Notes under the pieces: generated by a model
What the model saw: the letters and a program-made list of their open reading frames with translations, nothing else
Told to the model about the DNA's origin: nothing
Database searches by the model: none
From: Lunularia cruciata
Taxonomy: Eukaryota; Streptophyta; Marchantiopsida; Lunulariales; Lunulariaceae
Length of the DNA: 64,000 bases
Assembly (NCBI GenBank): GCA_948567375.1
Contig: OX419762.1
Span: forward strand, 12,034,001-12,098,000
Reading direction: 5' to 3'
Part shown: piece by piece, positions 49,324 through 62,090 of the stretch
Numbering within the stretch: the stretch's first letter is position 1
Layout of the letters: each line of letters starts with the position of its first letter
Position numbers and translations under genes: made by a program

Positions 49324-52300
49324 TCACGCGGGTTGCTTGTCAAGTACAAGCTTCTGGAAGGCTTGTAAGCACTGGATCGCATTTTGAAAGTCTTCCTCCT
49401 TGACAGATATAACAAATCGCAAATAACCAGGAATTCCAGTCCATAAGCTGCTAGTGACATGAAGTCCCGTTGTTTCCACGAGGATATCTGTGATATTTCT
49501 GTTATCAAGTCTGATCTCTTTGGACGCGCCAAATGCTTCATAGGAAACAAGTCTCCCATAGTATGGTGATGGAGAAGCAACCATGGAAATACCAGCAGAT
49601 GGCATGATCACTTCCCACCCACAGTCTTCGAGTACCTGCGGGAAATAAGATACAGGCAGTAAATTTACTGATTCCCACTTCACAGGCCGTTCTGTACGGC
49701 TGGAACTTCATAGCTCCGCTGACGCCTACCGCTTCAGTGTTCCCAAAACGGGGCTGGAATATAGAACTAACTGAATTTAAAGAACTCAAATAGTAAAGTT
49801 GAGGCAGTACCTTCTGCAATGCTTTAGCTCTTTCTCTCAGGGTCTTTCTATGTAGAGCAAGGCCATCGAGCAGGTCACTTGATTTTTCCTCCAGCATGTT
49901 TAAGAGCTTCTTGACAGAATATTTTAACGTTCCATGTGGCTTACTCGTGTTAGGTGAATCCTTGAAGGCCTCAACAAATAAGGAACCCCTAAGTGCTGCA
50001 AATGCGCACTCGATGCCTCCCGTAAGCAGCTGGTGAGACGTTCCACCAAGAAGCGCCACTTCGCATGAACTCGTATCATCACCAAGGACATCTCCAAGAT
50101 CCCATGCAGAGGGTCCATCATACTCCAGCCAAGAATCAGAAGTGTCAATAATAACTCGAGCCTGATGTCTCTTACAAGCATCGAGGATGGATACTATCTC
50201 ATCTTGGGTATAGACAAGGCCTGTAGGAACTACGGTTGGTCCAGACAGATACAGCCATGGCCGATGTACTTGTTTCAAGAACACGTCGACTCCTTGTTCT
50301 GTCAGCTTGAATTTGTTACTCAGATCCGTAGGCAGCTCTGTGATGTTAGCTTTTAGTAACCTTGCTGCAGAAACGAAAGTGCCACTGGACCCTGTTGGAA
50401 AGCACAGGGTGCCACCTTCTTCCACGCAGGCTGAGACAACTTTCGTGAAAAGAGAAACCAAACTGTTGCTTAATATGAGTTCCTTTGAAGAAAAGCCGCA
50501 CCGGGTTTTGAGAAGTTTGAGAATCTCCGGTCGGGGGTCCATCTCAAGATCCGCAATGTTCTGTCGTGCATAACCTTCATATATGGCCACTTTCACAACA
50601 GATGGAGTTTTAAGAGCATTCTCCTCGCGGTGCAGGTCCACAAGCTTGACGGCTTGCAGCTGACAGCTAGACCTCTCAGTTTCACCTATTGCTGTCACTG
50701 CGTTATCAGCAAACTTGATGAACTTGGATTCCTCCGGCTCTCTTCTTGGTAATCTCTGAGAAACACAACCGGACATGGATATGTTAGCAGCCAGGGAGGA
50801 CAATACTCAAATTGAAGTCCTCCTCTCATTTTGGATGAGAGAAGGACTCAACACAGACTCTTGCGACAGTTTTTAAGCTAATAAATCACTACAACCTCTA
50901 AGCCAGATTCATGTCCGCTATTCCCACATCTGGGTGGTCATGAGAAAGATTCTCCAATTGCTGCACATACCTCTGCGTGAGTGTGCCTGTCACAAAGTTG
51001 GAAATTCAAGAGTTCATGTAAAAGACAGCCATAGTAGAATTGACTTGTGTACGCCGTTTGCCCACACGTAAGCTCACTGGTTTTTGCCAGAGCATTCAAC
51101 AGATCTTCGTTCTCCGATATGAGAAAAGCGACCTCCAAATCTGAATATACCTAGAAGGACAAAAGGCAAATATGCTAAAAACAAGTCAACAACTATATTC
51201 ACGATGTTACTCTCGTCGACAGTTAACTACAATAAGGCCCAAGGCATAGGTAGCTACTCCCACCTTAATTTAGAGTGTTATAGATCAACAAGATGGATAT
51301 AAGCAAAGCGCACAAAAGATATTCGACAACGGAATGGCCAATGAACTTGACATGAGCACCGCATGCCAAAGTATGAGCCAGAAACTTATTTGCACACCTG
51401 ATTTTTCACAAGACCACAGATGATTGCGGCATGGACGGGCAAAGGATGAGACGCCATGTATTGTAATACTCCATTTGAACCAGGCAAACTTGACAGCTCA
51501 AGATGGTCTGATATGTCCAAGAAAAGCCTAGCACTGACTTTCTCAGTTATGTCTAGAAGTTGTTCGAATGCTGTTGAAGTCTGCATCTCAAAGGCTGCTA
51601 AACTGGTTACCACAACTTGTGGCTTCAGAAACTTGACAAGCTGTGTCACAAGGTCCGTCCGTTTTGGTGCTTCAATGATAGTTATCGTATCATCCGCTGC
51701 ATCAGAAGGCATAGCAGTAATCCATTTCTTCGGCAGCGATCTTGTGAGATTTGAATCTACAAGAGCAAGTTTTGGTGAAAATAGACGAAGTACATTCTCT
51801 ATCACTATCGACCTTGAAGGTAGTATAGCCACACTCTGCAGGAAATAGTGAAAACCGTTGTTAGAAGGTATTCAGATCAAGCTGCTTGGACTTGTTTACA
51901 TGACGCGAAGTATGACTAAGAGTCAAGTAGATGAATTCGCCATTTTGTCGATAGAATAATGTTGGCCCGAAGCTTCCGCTGAATAAGCCAAGTATATCAA
52001 AATTCTACCCCCTATAAACTTGATTTACCTCGGGAGTTAAAGGTACGCGATGATAGTTTCTCAAGAAGCTGGAAATAAGTCCCTGGAATCTCGGGCTTCC
52101 TGTTGAGGGCTCCAGAGGGAAGTAGGACATTCTCGTCAAGGTCTGCGCAAGATGTGCAAGGAAAGCGATTTTCTCGTCGGCAACTGCCTCGTCCTTGAAA
52201 GACAAGTCCAAGGCACCTCTGGTCTTTTCGAAGCCATCACTTAGGAAGTTGAAGATTGCCTGGACCTGAGATACACACAATGTATTTATCAAGGCAATCT

Positions 52301-55300
52301 TGACTTGACTGTCAAGTTCTTTTCATTACTTGTTCTTCTTATATACTATCGTTGCTGAAGTACAAAGATGGGATTGATGACAAAGAAAGAGCTGATCAGC
52401 TTAGCTTAGAGATTTGAGAAGGAACATATTACCTATTAAATCCACATTTTCCTGGTATAAACGTAAATTAAACAGCAGTGTTAGGGGACAAATTTTTGAC
52501 TAGTTTCAAGTTCAAAAGCTGTTGACTTGAATTCATGTTCAAGATAGGCATGCACAGATCCAGTTGACAAACCTTGACTTGTCACAAACAATCACCACTC
52601 CTTATAGTAGTAGAGTTTCCACCAACTGAAGTAGTATCTAGTACAAACTCAAATTAATGAACAGGTTGACCATAAACTTGTAAGTATTTGATGTTTTCTG
52701 TACAAAACAAACCCATGTAAAGGCTCCAGATGCAAGGTGGTAGCATACCTGCTTTGGTTGTCTCAGACGACATTCATATACTGACAAACCATGGGCAATC
52801 TCCCCTCCTGCTTTTGCATAAGTGTATGCTGTCCTGGCACTGATGGGTTCATCACAAACAAGTCCCATGTAAAACTCAAAATGGTGACGACTGTTCTTCT
52901 CGATTTCCACAAGCGCCAAAATGTCGGTATCAGCCGCCTGCAGAGAATCGTCACAGGCTCAGCACTCTGGTACCTGACGTGTATGAAGTATTTCACTTAC
53001 AGTACGAACAACTTCATGTACGATAGAACCGATCGTGCCAGACGAAAAGAGAAACATTTGCCAGATCTTCCGCTTCTCACCTGATTTACTCTGGTTTGCC
53101 AAAGCTTATTAATGTGGAAACCTCTCCTCTCAAACAAGCGTTCGCTGACAGCTTGGCCGGGACGACCACCAATATTGAAGATCATAGCCCCATTTGGCCT
53201 AAGAAGAGCTATGCCTTCTTCTGCAGCCCTTGCAACAAGCCCCAGACCAAACTGGTCTTCAACAAAACCCTGAAAGTATGCTTATATAAGAAATCAGTAA
53301 ACACACAAAGTTACAGCGAACGGAGTGATTTTCCCTTGATGATAAACGTAAACTTGGTGGTTCAACGTCACGAGCAAGACTGGCAATAGTACGTAGGTAG
53401 AAACTGCGTTGGTCTCGACCCAGAGGTTATACCTGTAATCCACAGTAGTTGCTCAGCGAGTACAGAAAATCTTCACTCGCATTCTCGGACACCATTTTCA
53501 GCATGGCCTCGGGGTCTGGACTAAGAACCTGTTAGGTGCACGTGATACATCATTCAGTTGTTAAAAGAACATTTGAAGCAAACAGCAAATCTGTGCGGTC
53601 CACCAACATGTCTCGAGCTCTAGCTTCAAGCAGGCAAGAGGTAGGCAGCTAACCTACTGGCAAACACAAGACCATATGAAACGACTGAATTTCAGCTCCT
53701 CCAGTCTTAAATTCAGGGGTAAAGGATGAGCCTGACAAACAGCCATATAAATTGCAGTTAGCTTTCAAGCAAACCTGCGGTATGCAGCCCACAATGCGGT
53801 CCAGTATAATATTGTGTTCCTTGCACCAAGAAAGAAGATCCGATTCATAGAATTCAACCCTATCGATCAACGTTTTCCCTTCATGATCAAGAATTGGTGA
53901 GCCATCTCCATTAAGGGCATTCAGGTAGAGATTGATCCATGCAACTTTGATGGCCCGTGGATTGATATCCAAACCGTATATCTGCAAGCGAATAAGACGT
54001 GCAGATGATTCATTTTGTCAACTTCACAATGATGAGCAGTCTGTATAGGAAAGTCAACTGCAACCAACTCATGTCTTCACACGTAGTGACTTTTTACTTA
54101 CCTTTCTTGGACACCATCTCTGCGCAAGAGCAAGTGATATCCAGCCATTTCCGCATCCCAATTCCACGACATCGCGGTTCTGGAATCCACTTTCTGGATG
54201 TCTGTTGAGACCTTCAAAGAAAGTAAAAGACCAGGCTTCTGGTATAAAAATGCTAGGGAGCTCCAGCAACTTGATCGTATGTCCACTTCCCCCATATCCT
54301 GCAGCACAAGAAGTTTGATTACTTTACGGAGAGTACATGTATCCAGTCCTCTCTCGCCAACCAAACTACGAGAAATAACAACAGCACTAATTCTTACCAA
54401 ATAACAAAGGAATCGCACACATACTGCTAGTATTACAGTTAATCCGGTGGAACTTAATCTGGCTTACACACCTTGACCGATTTACCAAAGGATATGTTAT
54501 ATCAATTGGTCAAAGTTTGAGAGTAGAACATTCGATTATACGCCCCAAATTTGCCACGCAAGACAGTTCGTACTAGTGAAGACATGGCAGTGTATGCAAG
54601 TACAAGTATGGCAAGCAACTAAATATGCAGAGGCCAACACGGAGAGACATTCCTTACGAAGGCAGGTAGTTTGACATTAAAGGAACAGTGGTTTTGAAAT
54701 CTCCTGTACAATATCTGCCCACGAGTGAATCCCCCAAGATCGTAATGCTTGCAATTATCGGCACTTACAGATGATTTCAGCCGATAGTTATGGTTGCTCA
54801 GTTAGCAACTTGTTGACAAATAGTTGACACTAACACGAATGAATCAGTGAGTGTAATAAATATATTAAACACTCAATTTTCGATGTGAGTTGCACCTTGG
54901 TCTAATTACTAAACCTCGAAAATGGTTCACATCCACTTTCAAGCAGGCTGAGATGAAGCAACATACAGGAGAAAGAAACGTCAACAGAGTCGAGCTACAG
55001 AATCCACAACCTCTAAGTGTCCTCTGGTTTTGTCTCCTTTCTTCAAATTCGATTTCAGAAGCTACTTGACACTCGCGTGAAGGGACCGGTACACGATCAA
55101 ACTACCCGTTTTACCGCGGATGGCTCCGAAATAAGTGATATCGTACCCAAACTACATTGTAACTTCTAACCTCTCTTCACCTCGGATCTCGGAGGCTCCG
55201 CAAATGACACTTGCAGAAAAGGCGACAACGTTCGGTCTCCGAATCATTCGTTCCAGCACGAGCGGCCGCGAAAAGGCGAATACGAGTAGACGAGAAGGAA

Positions 55301-56035
55301 CCTCGTCTATGTCTACTGGAATATTCGATGTTGATCAGCTTTGTCTACATCATAAACTACTCCCGCAAAACCCGACCGGGTAACTTCGGTGGTAGACTGG
55401 AAACTTGTTGTTTGAGCCACCATTTACATCAGGAGAAGGTGAATCAGCTGATTGTAGAAAGAACGGAGAATTACGAGCAATAACAGCGACGAACTAGGAA
55501 TCAACACTACATGTCTAAGGAACATAGAATTAGTTAAACGCAGCACGCGCTTTGAGTACAGGAGTGAGTGCTTGAACTTTTGCGTCAATCAAGATCTTGA
55601 CCAGTGAGACACTACTGCGCAGATAAGTTCATTTCTACAAGCTCTGGTGCAGTTCATTAACGTGGAGTTCCCTGTTTCGACAACAGATCACGCAAGTAAT
55701 GTAGTTTATGTCAGGCCTTCATCATCTTACTTGAATTGTACCGTAAGGATACACAAATTGGGAATGCGGCAAGATTTGATAGCTTGCGGTATCATCGACT
55801 TACCTCTCTGTCCGGAGAGTGAAAGATCATGAATCGAGAAATGATAAGTAGAGAGAGTATCCGCATTCGGAACTGCGTTCACATACGTCTCTACTCGCTC
55901 GAGAAACCGTCTCGCCTCGGCTCTTGACTTCACATTCTCCAATTTCGACAAAACGTTCTTCAACGCCCCATAGGCTTTATCCCCTGACTCTTTGCACTCA
56001 GCCAAGAAACTCTGCAAATCCTGATCGGTAGTCAT
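49324..56035 (-). CDS. MMT: methionine S-methyltransferase
   Basis: Eleven minus-strand exons join in frame: 56035-55804, 54298-54102, 53981-53775, 53528-53433, 53269-53081, 52937-52749, 52265-52029, 51835-51398, 51150-50971, 50755-49811 and 49635-49324 (3222 nt, 1073 aa plus stop). The Arabidopsis enzyme has nearly the same length. All introns are GT-AG; the first is phase 1 and the rest phase 0. The start ATG gives MTTDQDLQSFLAECKESGDK, which aligns with the family N-terminus. The enzyme transfers a methyl group from S-adenosylmethionine to methionine, forming S-methylmethionine, a plant sulfur-transport and methyl-storage compound; it is cytosolic. The N-terminal methyltransferase domain shows SIFIPEAWSFTFFEGLNRHP (93-112), the AdoMet motif VVELGCGNGWIS (121-132), YGLDINPRA (145-153) and IVGCIPQ (206-212). 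Residues from about 370 onward resemble type I aminotransferases (LYLSGPTVVPTGLVY, then WEVIMPSAGISMV). The segment where active aminotransferases carry the cofactor lysine reads GGTSHQLLTGGIECAF here, without lysine, so this half is probably not a working transaminase. The gene is convergent with the AP2 gene. Confidence 0.96.
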
Positions 56036-56587
56036 GATTGCCAATTGCTCCGTGAAACAAAATGATGTAATGCGGCAAGTCTAATGTCGATCTGCTAGCT
56101 TTCACTACCAACAACAACGTGACAATTTCCTCTAATTGCCTTTCTCTGTCTCTCTGACAAGCTGAGCTAAATCCTCAAGTGAACAGCTGTAGCACATCCG
56201 CAGATCGATCAATCGAGCAATCTCCGAGGTTTCTCCTGGCAGAAATGAAGAGACTGAGTTCCGCGCTCAGCCCCTCCTACAGCTCCATCTTTTTCATTCC
56301 TTGTCCAATATCGAAATCCAGTGCAATCGCGACGTTCATGTCTCGAAATCCACAGTCGACCGACCAGTAATCATATTCAAACATAACTTCGCAGTTGTAA
56401 CTGTGCCGATCATTCGAGTACTCTACTTACTGAATTTGGAGGCGCTTACAAATCATCCACTTCCCTTTCTTGACTTAACGGACAGCACAGTACAGTTCTG
56501 TGTGCGTGGAATCCTCAAGTTCCATGAGCAGCGGGTCTCCCTCCTCCACCTAAATTGGCTATCCCGGTGACGAATGACCAAAGTGTG
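56036..56587 (-). promoter_or_regulatory. 5' flank and presumed proximal promoter of the methyltransferase gene
   Basis: This segment lies immediately upstream of the MMT start codon on the minus strand. It holds no supportable gene, and the plus-strand frames here (56179-56370 and 56301-56570) overlap and have no motif. No clear TATA box stands out, so the transcription start is not placed. Confidence 0.4.
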
Positions 56588-56925
56588 TACGTGGAATATC
56601 CTGTCGAAAACCATCACCCACTGTTTCACACACTCCTTACCTGGCGGCGATCAGTTTCACCGGCCCCCCTGCTTACAACTCATGCTGGAACGGCCTCACA
56701 CCCCGATTCCTAGTCAAGGCCGTCCACGTGGACTGCCACGTCATTCCTCCCCACGTAATTCCTCCCTTCTGCAGGTTGCACGGACATGGTTAGCACTGGT
56801 CCAGCTTGGACTACTAACTGGTCAGATACAATTACACACGAGTGAATGTGGTGTCCACGTCAACAAGTGCCTGAGGTGGCAGATCACCAGTTTGCGTGAT
56901 CCGGGAACGTGGGTGAAGGACGTCA
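56588..56925. promoter_or_regulatory. cluster of ACGT-core (G-box/C-box-like) motifs upstream of MMT
   Basis: Six or more ACGT cores fall within 338 bp, 0.55-0.9 kb upstream of the MMT start codon: TACGTGG (56588), the 12-bp palindrome GTCCACGTGGAC containing a G-box CACGTG (56722-56733), GCCACGTCA (56735-56743), CCACGTAA (56751-56758), TCCACGTCA (56854-56862), AACGTGG (56907) and GACGTCA (56919-56925). ACGT cores are established binding sites for plant bZIP factors, and G-boxes also for bHLH factors. Regulation of MMT by them is inference. Confidence 0.5.
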
Positions 56926-58136
56926 AGCAAACTTGCGACCACTATAGGAGCCCAAATGGGGCAACTGTCCAGGCGAAAGTAGCACAGTAATGGGAGCCCG
57001 GCCGGCCTACTTGTTCACTGAAGTCGTTGTACGTAGTCGACGACTTTTGTGTACGAATTGAAATGAATCAGACGCAGTTTCTCACATGGCCGCTAACTGG
57101 ACGCATATCTTAACGGTAGAATGACATCAGCCCTGGGGACTTATTAAAATGTGGGTCCAAGGTTGCATCGCGCATTATTTAATTATTTAACATGAGTGTC
57201 TTCATCTTTAACCTTCGATGTCATCTACATTTCATACTAATCTTGACTTGATTAGAAAGGCTCATAATCGATCAAAGAACATCATCGTGTTCATGGGGGA
57301 GCTGTTCAAGGAGATGAGAATCTAAATTTGAAATTATAGTTAGCTTTCAATGCTTACTTACAAAACTCCCCGTACAACAAGTCATTTGCTAGAACTTGAA
57401 AATCCCCTTAAGGAGCACATATAGTTTGAGATATTGGAAATAAAATGTGTAAATCATGAGTGATCGATGTACATGGTGTCTTTGTAAAATTAAGACTTAT
57501 TCATTTATTATCACGTATATCCGAATTAAGACAAAGTTAACGTAATTAACTGTATTGTGAAATTTCCCATAATTTCTTAAATTTAAATTAAAGAAATCTT
57601 CAAGGAGATGTTAAATGATTCAACTTATCTATGGTGATTAAAAAGTACTAATAATTTTATTCCATTTATAATACAGGCTTTAACATGAAGGCACATGAAC
57701 TTTAGATTCAAGGACATGGACTTCATTCAGAAAAATCACATGGAATTTTCATTCTCAATATTTTGGTTCGCACTAGCCTAGTATTTTCTCATCAACACCT
57801 TGAGAAGATGTACGACCTAGCTTTATCCCAACAAATTCTTTCCCCAAAAGAATGCAAATAATATTGATGTTATAACTTGCATCTTTGGTACACATCCTCT
57901 TGTAAGACACTTCCATCCCACCCACCATCATTTTTGTAATTGCAACAACATCGGCTTATGTAAATGTTCTCTACTTGTTTCTCTATTTGGAAACTAGTTT
58001 ATTTTAAGTGTTTTGGAATCAAATTTCAACTTTGTTTCAAAGATATGGACATATATAATCTGTCCTTTATCTTTATCACATAGAATAGACCGAATAGGAC
58101 TTAGATCCATTGAGTCAATATCTTGTTTGGAAAGTG
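56926..58136. other. intergenic transition into AT-rich transposon-bearing DNA
   Basis: The 138-residue plus-strand frame at 56574-56990 overlaps the ACGT cluster, has no recognised domain and is treated as chance. From about 57150 the sequence becomes AT-rich and no gene is seen. Confidence 0.45.
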
Positions 58137-58757
58137 TGTTAGTGGAATATTCTGAGGACAAGAGAACCCCAAGAGAAACACAAGAGAAGAAACATAAAGC
58201 TTCAGCTCTCAATACTCAGGTGCTGCAAAGGAGCACCTTGTCTTTATTATGTAACAAAGAGGATTCTCTCAAAGAAAGCTCCATCCTTGGATCAGATATA
58301 TGGATTAATTACATACCAGCAAGCTCCACCCTTAGATTAGTTATATGGATGTGTAACATGTTGGTCATTGTCCTATTTAGTTGGTCAAACAAGTTTAATT
58401 GGAGGGAATCTGCAAAGATCTTCTTGTATGAAACTCAAAATTGCACGGGTGAGGTACAACCGGAAAGCTCTCAATGAGACAAAAAGTGTGGAGGAGACAT
58501 TGGGGAAAAAGTTGGCTTTTTCTTTGATAGGGAAGGATTTTTTCATTTTTTAGGTCTAATTCATCCGTTTAGGCTTTCAAAATTGGCTTTGAAGTTTTTG
58601 GATGTTTTTGGGTGTTTTTAGCTCCTACCCTATTAGTAGAAGTACTCTTTTAGTGACACCTCTATCTGATCTACTTAGTCCATCATATATAATATCCTTC
58701 AAGATGTTACAAAGTCAATTTCCATCTCGAGATAATATACTTAGCTATTGATTTACA
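58137..58757 (+). repeat. LTR-like repeat, copy 1 (about 620 bp)
   Basis: This copy starts TGTTAGTGGAATATT and ends GATTTACA. It matches the 62091-62691 copy through ordered blocks: AAGAGAAACACAAGAG, AAAGGAGCACCTTGTCTTTA, CAAAGAGGATTCTCTCAAAG, GGTGAGGTACAACCGGAAAG, AGTAGAAGTACTCTTTTAGT and CTATCTGATCTACTTAGTCC. The TG...CA ends fit a long terminal repeat. No matching target duplication is visible (AAGTG on the left, ATTAG on the right), so it may be one LTR of a broken element. Confidence 0.7.
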
Positions 58758-59131
58758 ATTAGGTGTGCTTTGCAAATGACATTGGTATACTTGTATTTGG
58801 TCTAAATAATGAGGTGACACTAGCATTGTAGTTATAGGTCTTACACATAATTTGTCTTGTAATAGAGTGACTATTCATCATCTTGGATAGTGGTGAGGAT
58901 AAAGATAGAGTCCGTTTTTACAAGTTAACTTAACAATAATGCAAATTGAAGTAAAACAAAAATCCATTTGCTTTAATGATGTTAAGACTTGTATGATGTT
59001 AGGACTAATATTTTGAATATTATTTTTACTTTTCTAATGCATCAAATTTTGAATGAAATTTATTCATTATTCTATAGAAAAAAGGTTGGTATACTTTATT
59101 AGAAAGAATCACATTAGATGATACTCCAATT

Positions 59132-59197
<66 letters not shown>

Positions 59198-60125
59198 GAT
59201 GAATTTTGGGAGAGAAAGGAGAAGGAACATTGGAGAGAAAGAAGGGAAGCAACAAATGAAAGGATACTATAGAGTTTTAGAGTGCTCACCTACATACATC
59301 ACATGAGTGAATATTAGATTTTGTTCATTTTTCAATTTTGGTTCCACGGGTACTTAGATTGAAGGCTATGGAGAATTGAATAGAAAGGTTATGAGGACTT
59401 TTAGAATTTTTTAGGGTTTAGAGTGATAACTTCATGTTGAAAGTGATGGGTCAGGAATTTTCATTTCTAATCTGTTGGTATTCATGCTTGAGTTCCATGG
59501 GAATTTAGTTTGAAAATTTTTGAGATGGAAATTTAAAGTTATGAGAATTATAGTTTTAAGGGTTTGGAGAGATAATATTTATTCATGTGAGTTGGGATGT
59601 GAGGGGTTATGGTTTTACAGGTATGGGGAGATATGGAAAGGAGCATCATGTGTTATGATCATTATTCTTGTACTAACCATAGCTACACTTCCCCATGTGA
59701 GGTTGCCTAGAGCAGCTCAGAATACACCATGCTTGGTGTGTCACCGACACTTTGCCTCATAAGGAGTAAAGATCCATGTGGGAAGGATGCACAAGGACTA
59801 TGATTGGACCACTTGAGATGCTCACATGAGGCAAGCGACCACATCAACAATGGTGACACTTGAGATTACACATGCTTCCTCTATCTCTTTGTTGACCATT
59901 CTAGAGATACATATTGAATTGTGGGAGTGGTTAGCATCACCGGCAAGTTGTATCTTGAGGTTATTTGAGACTAGTTTTCCATGTCCTCATCTATTCCATA
60001 GGCTATCTTGTACGCTCCATGATGAGGCTAGACAGGTTTTTTGTCTACCACTTGATTTTTTGGCACATGATCTCTTGAACGATTTAGCATGGTTCTTATC
60101 CCTCTTCCTCCTCTAATGCGTATAG
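58758..60125. other. AT-rich sequence between LTR-like copies
   Basis: Contains the long (TA)n tract listed separately and frames at 59520-59762 and 59826-60116 without recognised domains. It may be the internal part of a decayed retroelement, but no gag or pol motif is visible. Confidence 0.4.
59137..59198. repeat. (TA)n microsatellite
   Basis: About 30 TA units with one interruption (ACATATA). It generates meaningless tyrosine/isoleucine frames on both strands. Confidence 0.95.
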
Positions 60126-60675
60126 TGTAATACCAATAGCTAGATATATTATCTAAAGGTGAAAATTGACTTAGTAACATCTAGAAAAATGTTAGGTATG
60201 ATTGGCTAGGTAGATCAGATAGAGGTGTAAGAAAGAGCACTTCTACTAGAGCACAAGCTGAAAATAACTTGAAAATGTAATACCAATAGGTGGACATCTG
60301 ATCTAGATGTGAAAATTGGAGTAGTAACATTTAGAGGGATATTATAGATAATGGACTAAGTAGATTAGATAGAGGTATCACCAAGAGAGTAATTATACTA
60401 ATAGTTCAAGAGCCGAGAATAGCTTGAAAACTTTAGAGTCAATTTTGGAGGCCTCAATGGACAAATTAGACCTAAAAAATGTGCAAATTTCTTCCTCCAA
60501 TGTAGTCAAGGCTGGCCTCCCCTCATCCCAGGTTTGTTTCATTGAGAGCTTTCCAATTGTACCTCATCCATGTGATTTAGAGATTCCTACAAGAAGATTC
60601 TTTAAAGATTTCCTTTGGTCAAAGATGGTTTGACTAACCAGATAGGATCAAAATCATCATGTCACATATGCATGT
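60126..60675 (-). repeat. LTR-like repeat, copy 2, inverted and truncated, with a duplicated end
   Basis: Read on the minus strand this matches copies 1 and 3 from the middle to the 3' terminus, for example AAAGAATCTTCTTGTAGGAA, then GGATGAGGTACAATTGGAAAG. The terminus, read on the plus strand as TGTAATACCAATAG, occurs twice (60126 and about 60275), so the end segment of about 140 bp is duplicated. The first ~200 bp of the repeat are missing where the next LTR begins at about 60676. The 69-codon frame at 60424-60633 is a product of the repeat, not a gene. Confidence 0.7.
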
Positions 60676-61075
60676 TGTAACAATATGGAGTTTAGCAATG
60701 AAATTAGTTAGGACTAACAAAGTAAAAAATAGGCCAAATTAGCCTAAAATATTCTAGAAGTATCTAGGAAGCTTCCCAACTAGCTTAGCTTGCACCCCAA
60801 GTAGGTAGCTTCTAGAAGCTTCCAACTAGCTTAGCTTGCATGCCAAGTAGATAGCTTCTAAAAGGAAGCTTCTTGAGAAGTTTCTTTGTTAACTTGGCTT
60901 GCACTCCAAGAAAGTGGCTCAACAAAGCTTCTTGAGAATCTTCTCAAGAACCTTGTATGCTCACTATAAATACCAAAGCCAAAGCTCATATTAGCATTTG
61001 GAGTTTCCTATACTCAAGTGTCCCAATGTGATCTTCCATTCTCCTTTTTCTCTCCTTGGTTTTGGTTTTTTATAT
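60676..61075 (+). mobile_element. LTR of the decayed Ty3/gypsy element, with promoter
   Basis: The segment begins TGTAACAATATGG and runs to the primer-binding site. It contains CTATAAATA (60964-60972), a good TATA box about 100 bp before the LTR end, and several internal short repeats based on AAGCTTC and AACTAGCTTAGCTTGCA. The 3' end is degenerate and lacks a clear CA. The left boundary is inferred from the break in the neighbouring repeat. Confidence 0.55.
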
Positions 61076-61087
61076 TGGTGTTAAAGC
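61076..61087 (+). other. primer-binding site of the gypsy element (initiator tRNA-Met type)
   Basis: TGGTGTTAAAGC matches the usual plant retroelement primer site TGGTATCAGAGC at 9 of 12 positions, with all three differences transitions. It lies directly after the LTR and before gag. Confidence 0.6.
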
Positions 61088-62090
61088 AAGAATGGGATGG
61101 ATGGAATTTATGGACAACCAAATCCATTTCCACCAAACCATTAAGATTTTCATGTTTAGGTACAACCCAAGCATCATTTTACATAGTTCATCACCTCATG
61201 CTTTGGGCAAGATTTTTTGAATACAATCACCTTGTGTGAGGAACCCTTGGTACTTCCGATTGTAACTTATAGAGAATGATGGACGTGTTGCATCCATGTG
61301 TTAATAAATTAGATAGGTTGGAGAAGGTGTGATAGAGTGGTAGCCATGGTGGCAATGCCCGAGGTTATCATTGCTATGCATCAACAAATTGAGCACCTTA
61401 CTCAATTGTTGGATGAACAAGATCATCGATGACAAGAGCACGTAAAGAGAGTACCCATACAAGAAGGAGAAGACCAAATCTGATTTCCAAAACCTAAGGT
61501 TTTTGAAGGCAAGAACCTCTTGAGTATAGTGGAGAACTCTCTTGTGTTTGACTATGAATTTTTTTTCAAGCTACCAATCTTTGAGATGAATGGATTCTCT
61601 TGGCTTCCAGCCAATTGGATGGAGTAGCAAAACTATGGTGATGATTTTGAGTGCAACAAGCTGAATGGCAAATTGTTGCACCAATCTTGACATGGTTCAA
61701 ATTCAAGTGTGCAATAATTCATTGATTTGAAGCTATTAATGCCACACAAGCTGCACAAGATAGTTTGGCAAAGTTGAAATAGATTGGCTCTATAAGAAGT
61801 TATATCACATAATTTTAAAACACCATCATGCAAATTCTAGATATATTGGAAGGTGAAGCTATGGATCAATTTGTGAGGGCTTGAAGTCACAAACCAAATA
61901 AGAAATAACTATGCAAGAGCCACAACACTTGGAGGAAGCCATGCGATTGGCCAAACACTTTGATTCCTTGGTTGCAACAACTTGGTCTTGACCTCAACCT
62001 CTACAAAACCTACCAATACACTACACACGGGTGGAGGAGCAGCACCAATAGAGATTGATGCCATTCAACAAAGACCACTTGGCACTATAG
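61088..62090 (+). pseudogene. decayed gag of a Ty3/gypsy retrotransposon, 5' part
   Basis: Gag-like pieces appear in order in shifting frames broken by stops: MHQQIEHLTQLLDEQD (about 61377-61425), FPKPKVFEGKN (about 61486-61518), HLEEAMRLAKHFDSL (about 61928-61972) and APIEIDAIQQRPLG (about 62043-62084). In intact elements the last is followed by the zinc knuckle. Here a solo LTR intervenes. Confidence 0.8.

Noticed and set aside
59026-59306. Frames across the (TA)n tract on both strands
   Set aside because: The tyrosine/isoleucine runs are simple-repeat translations, not proteins.
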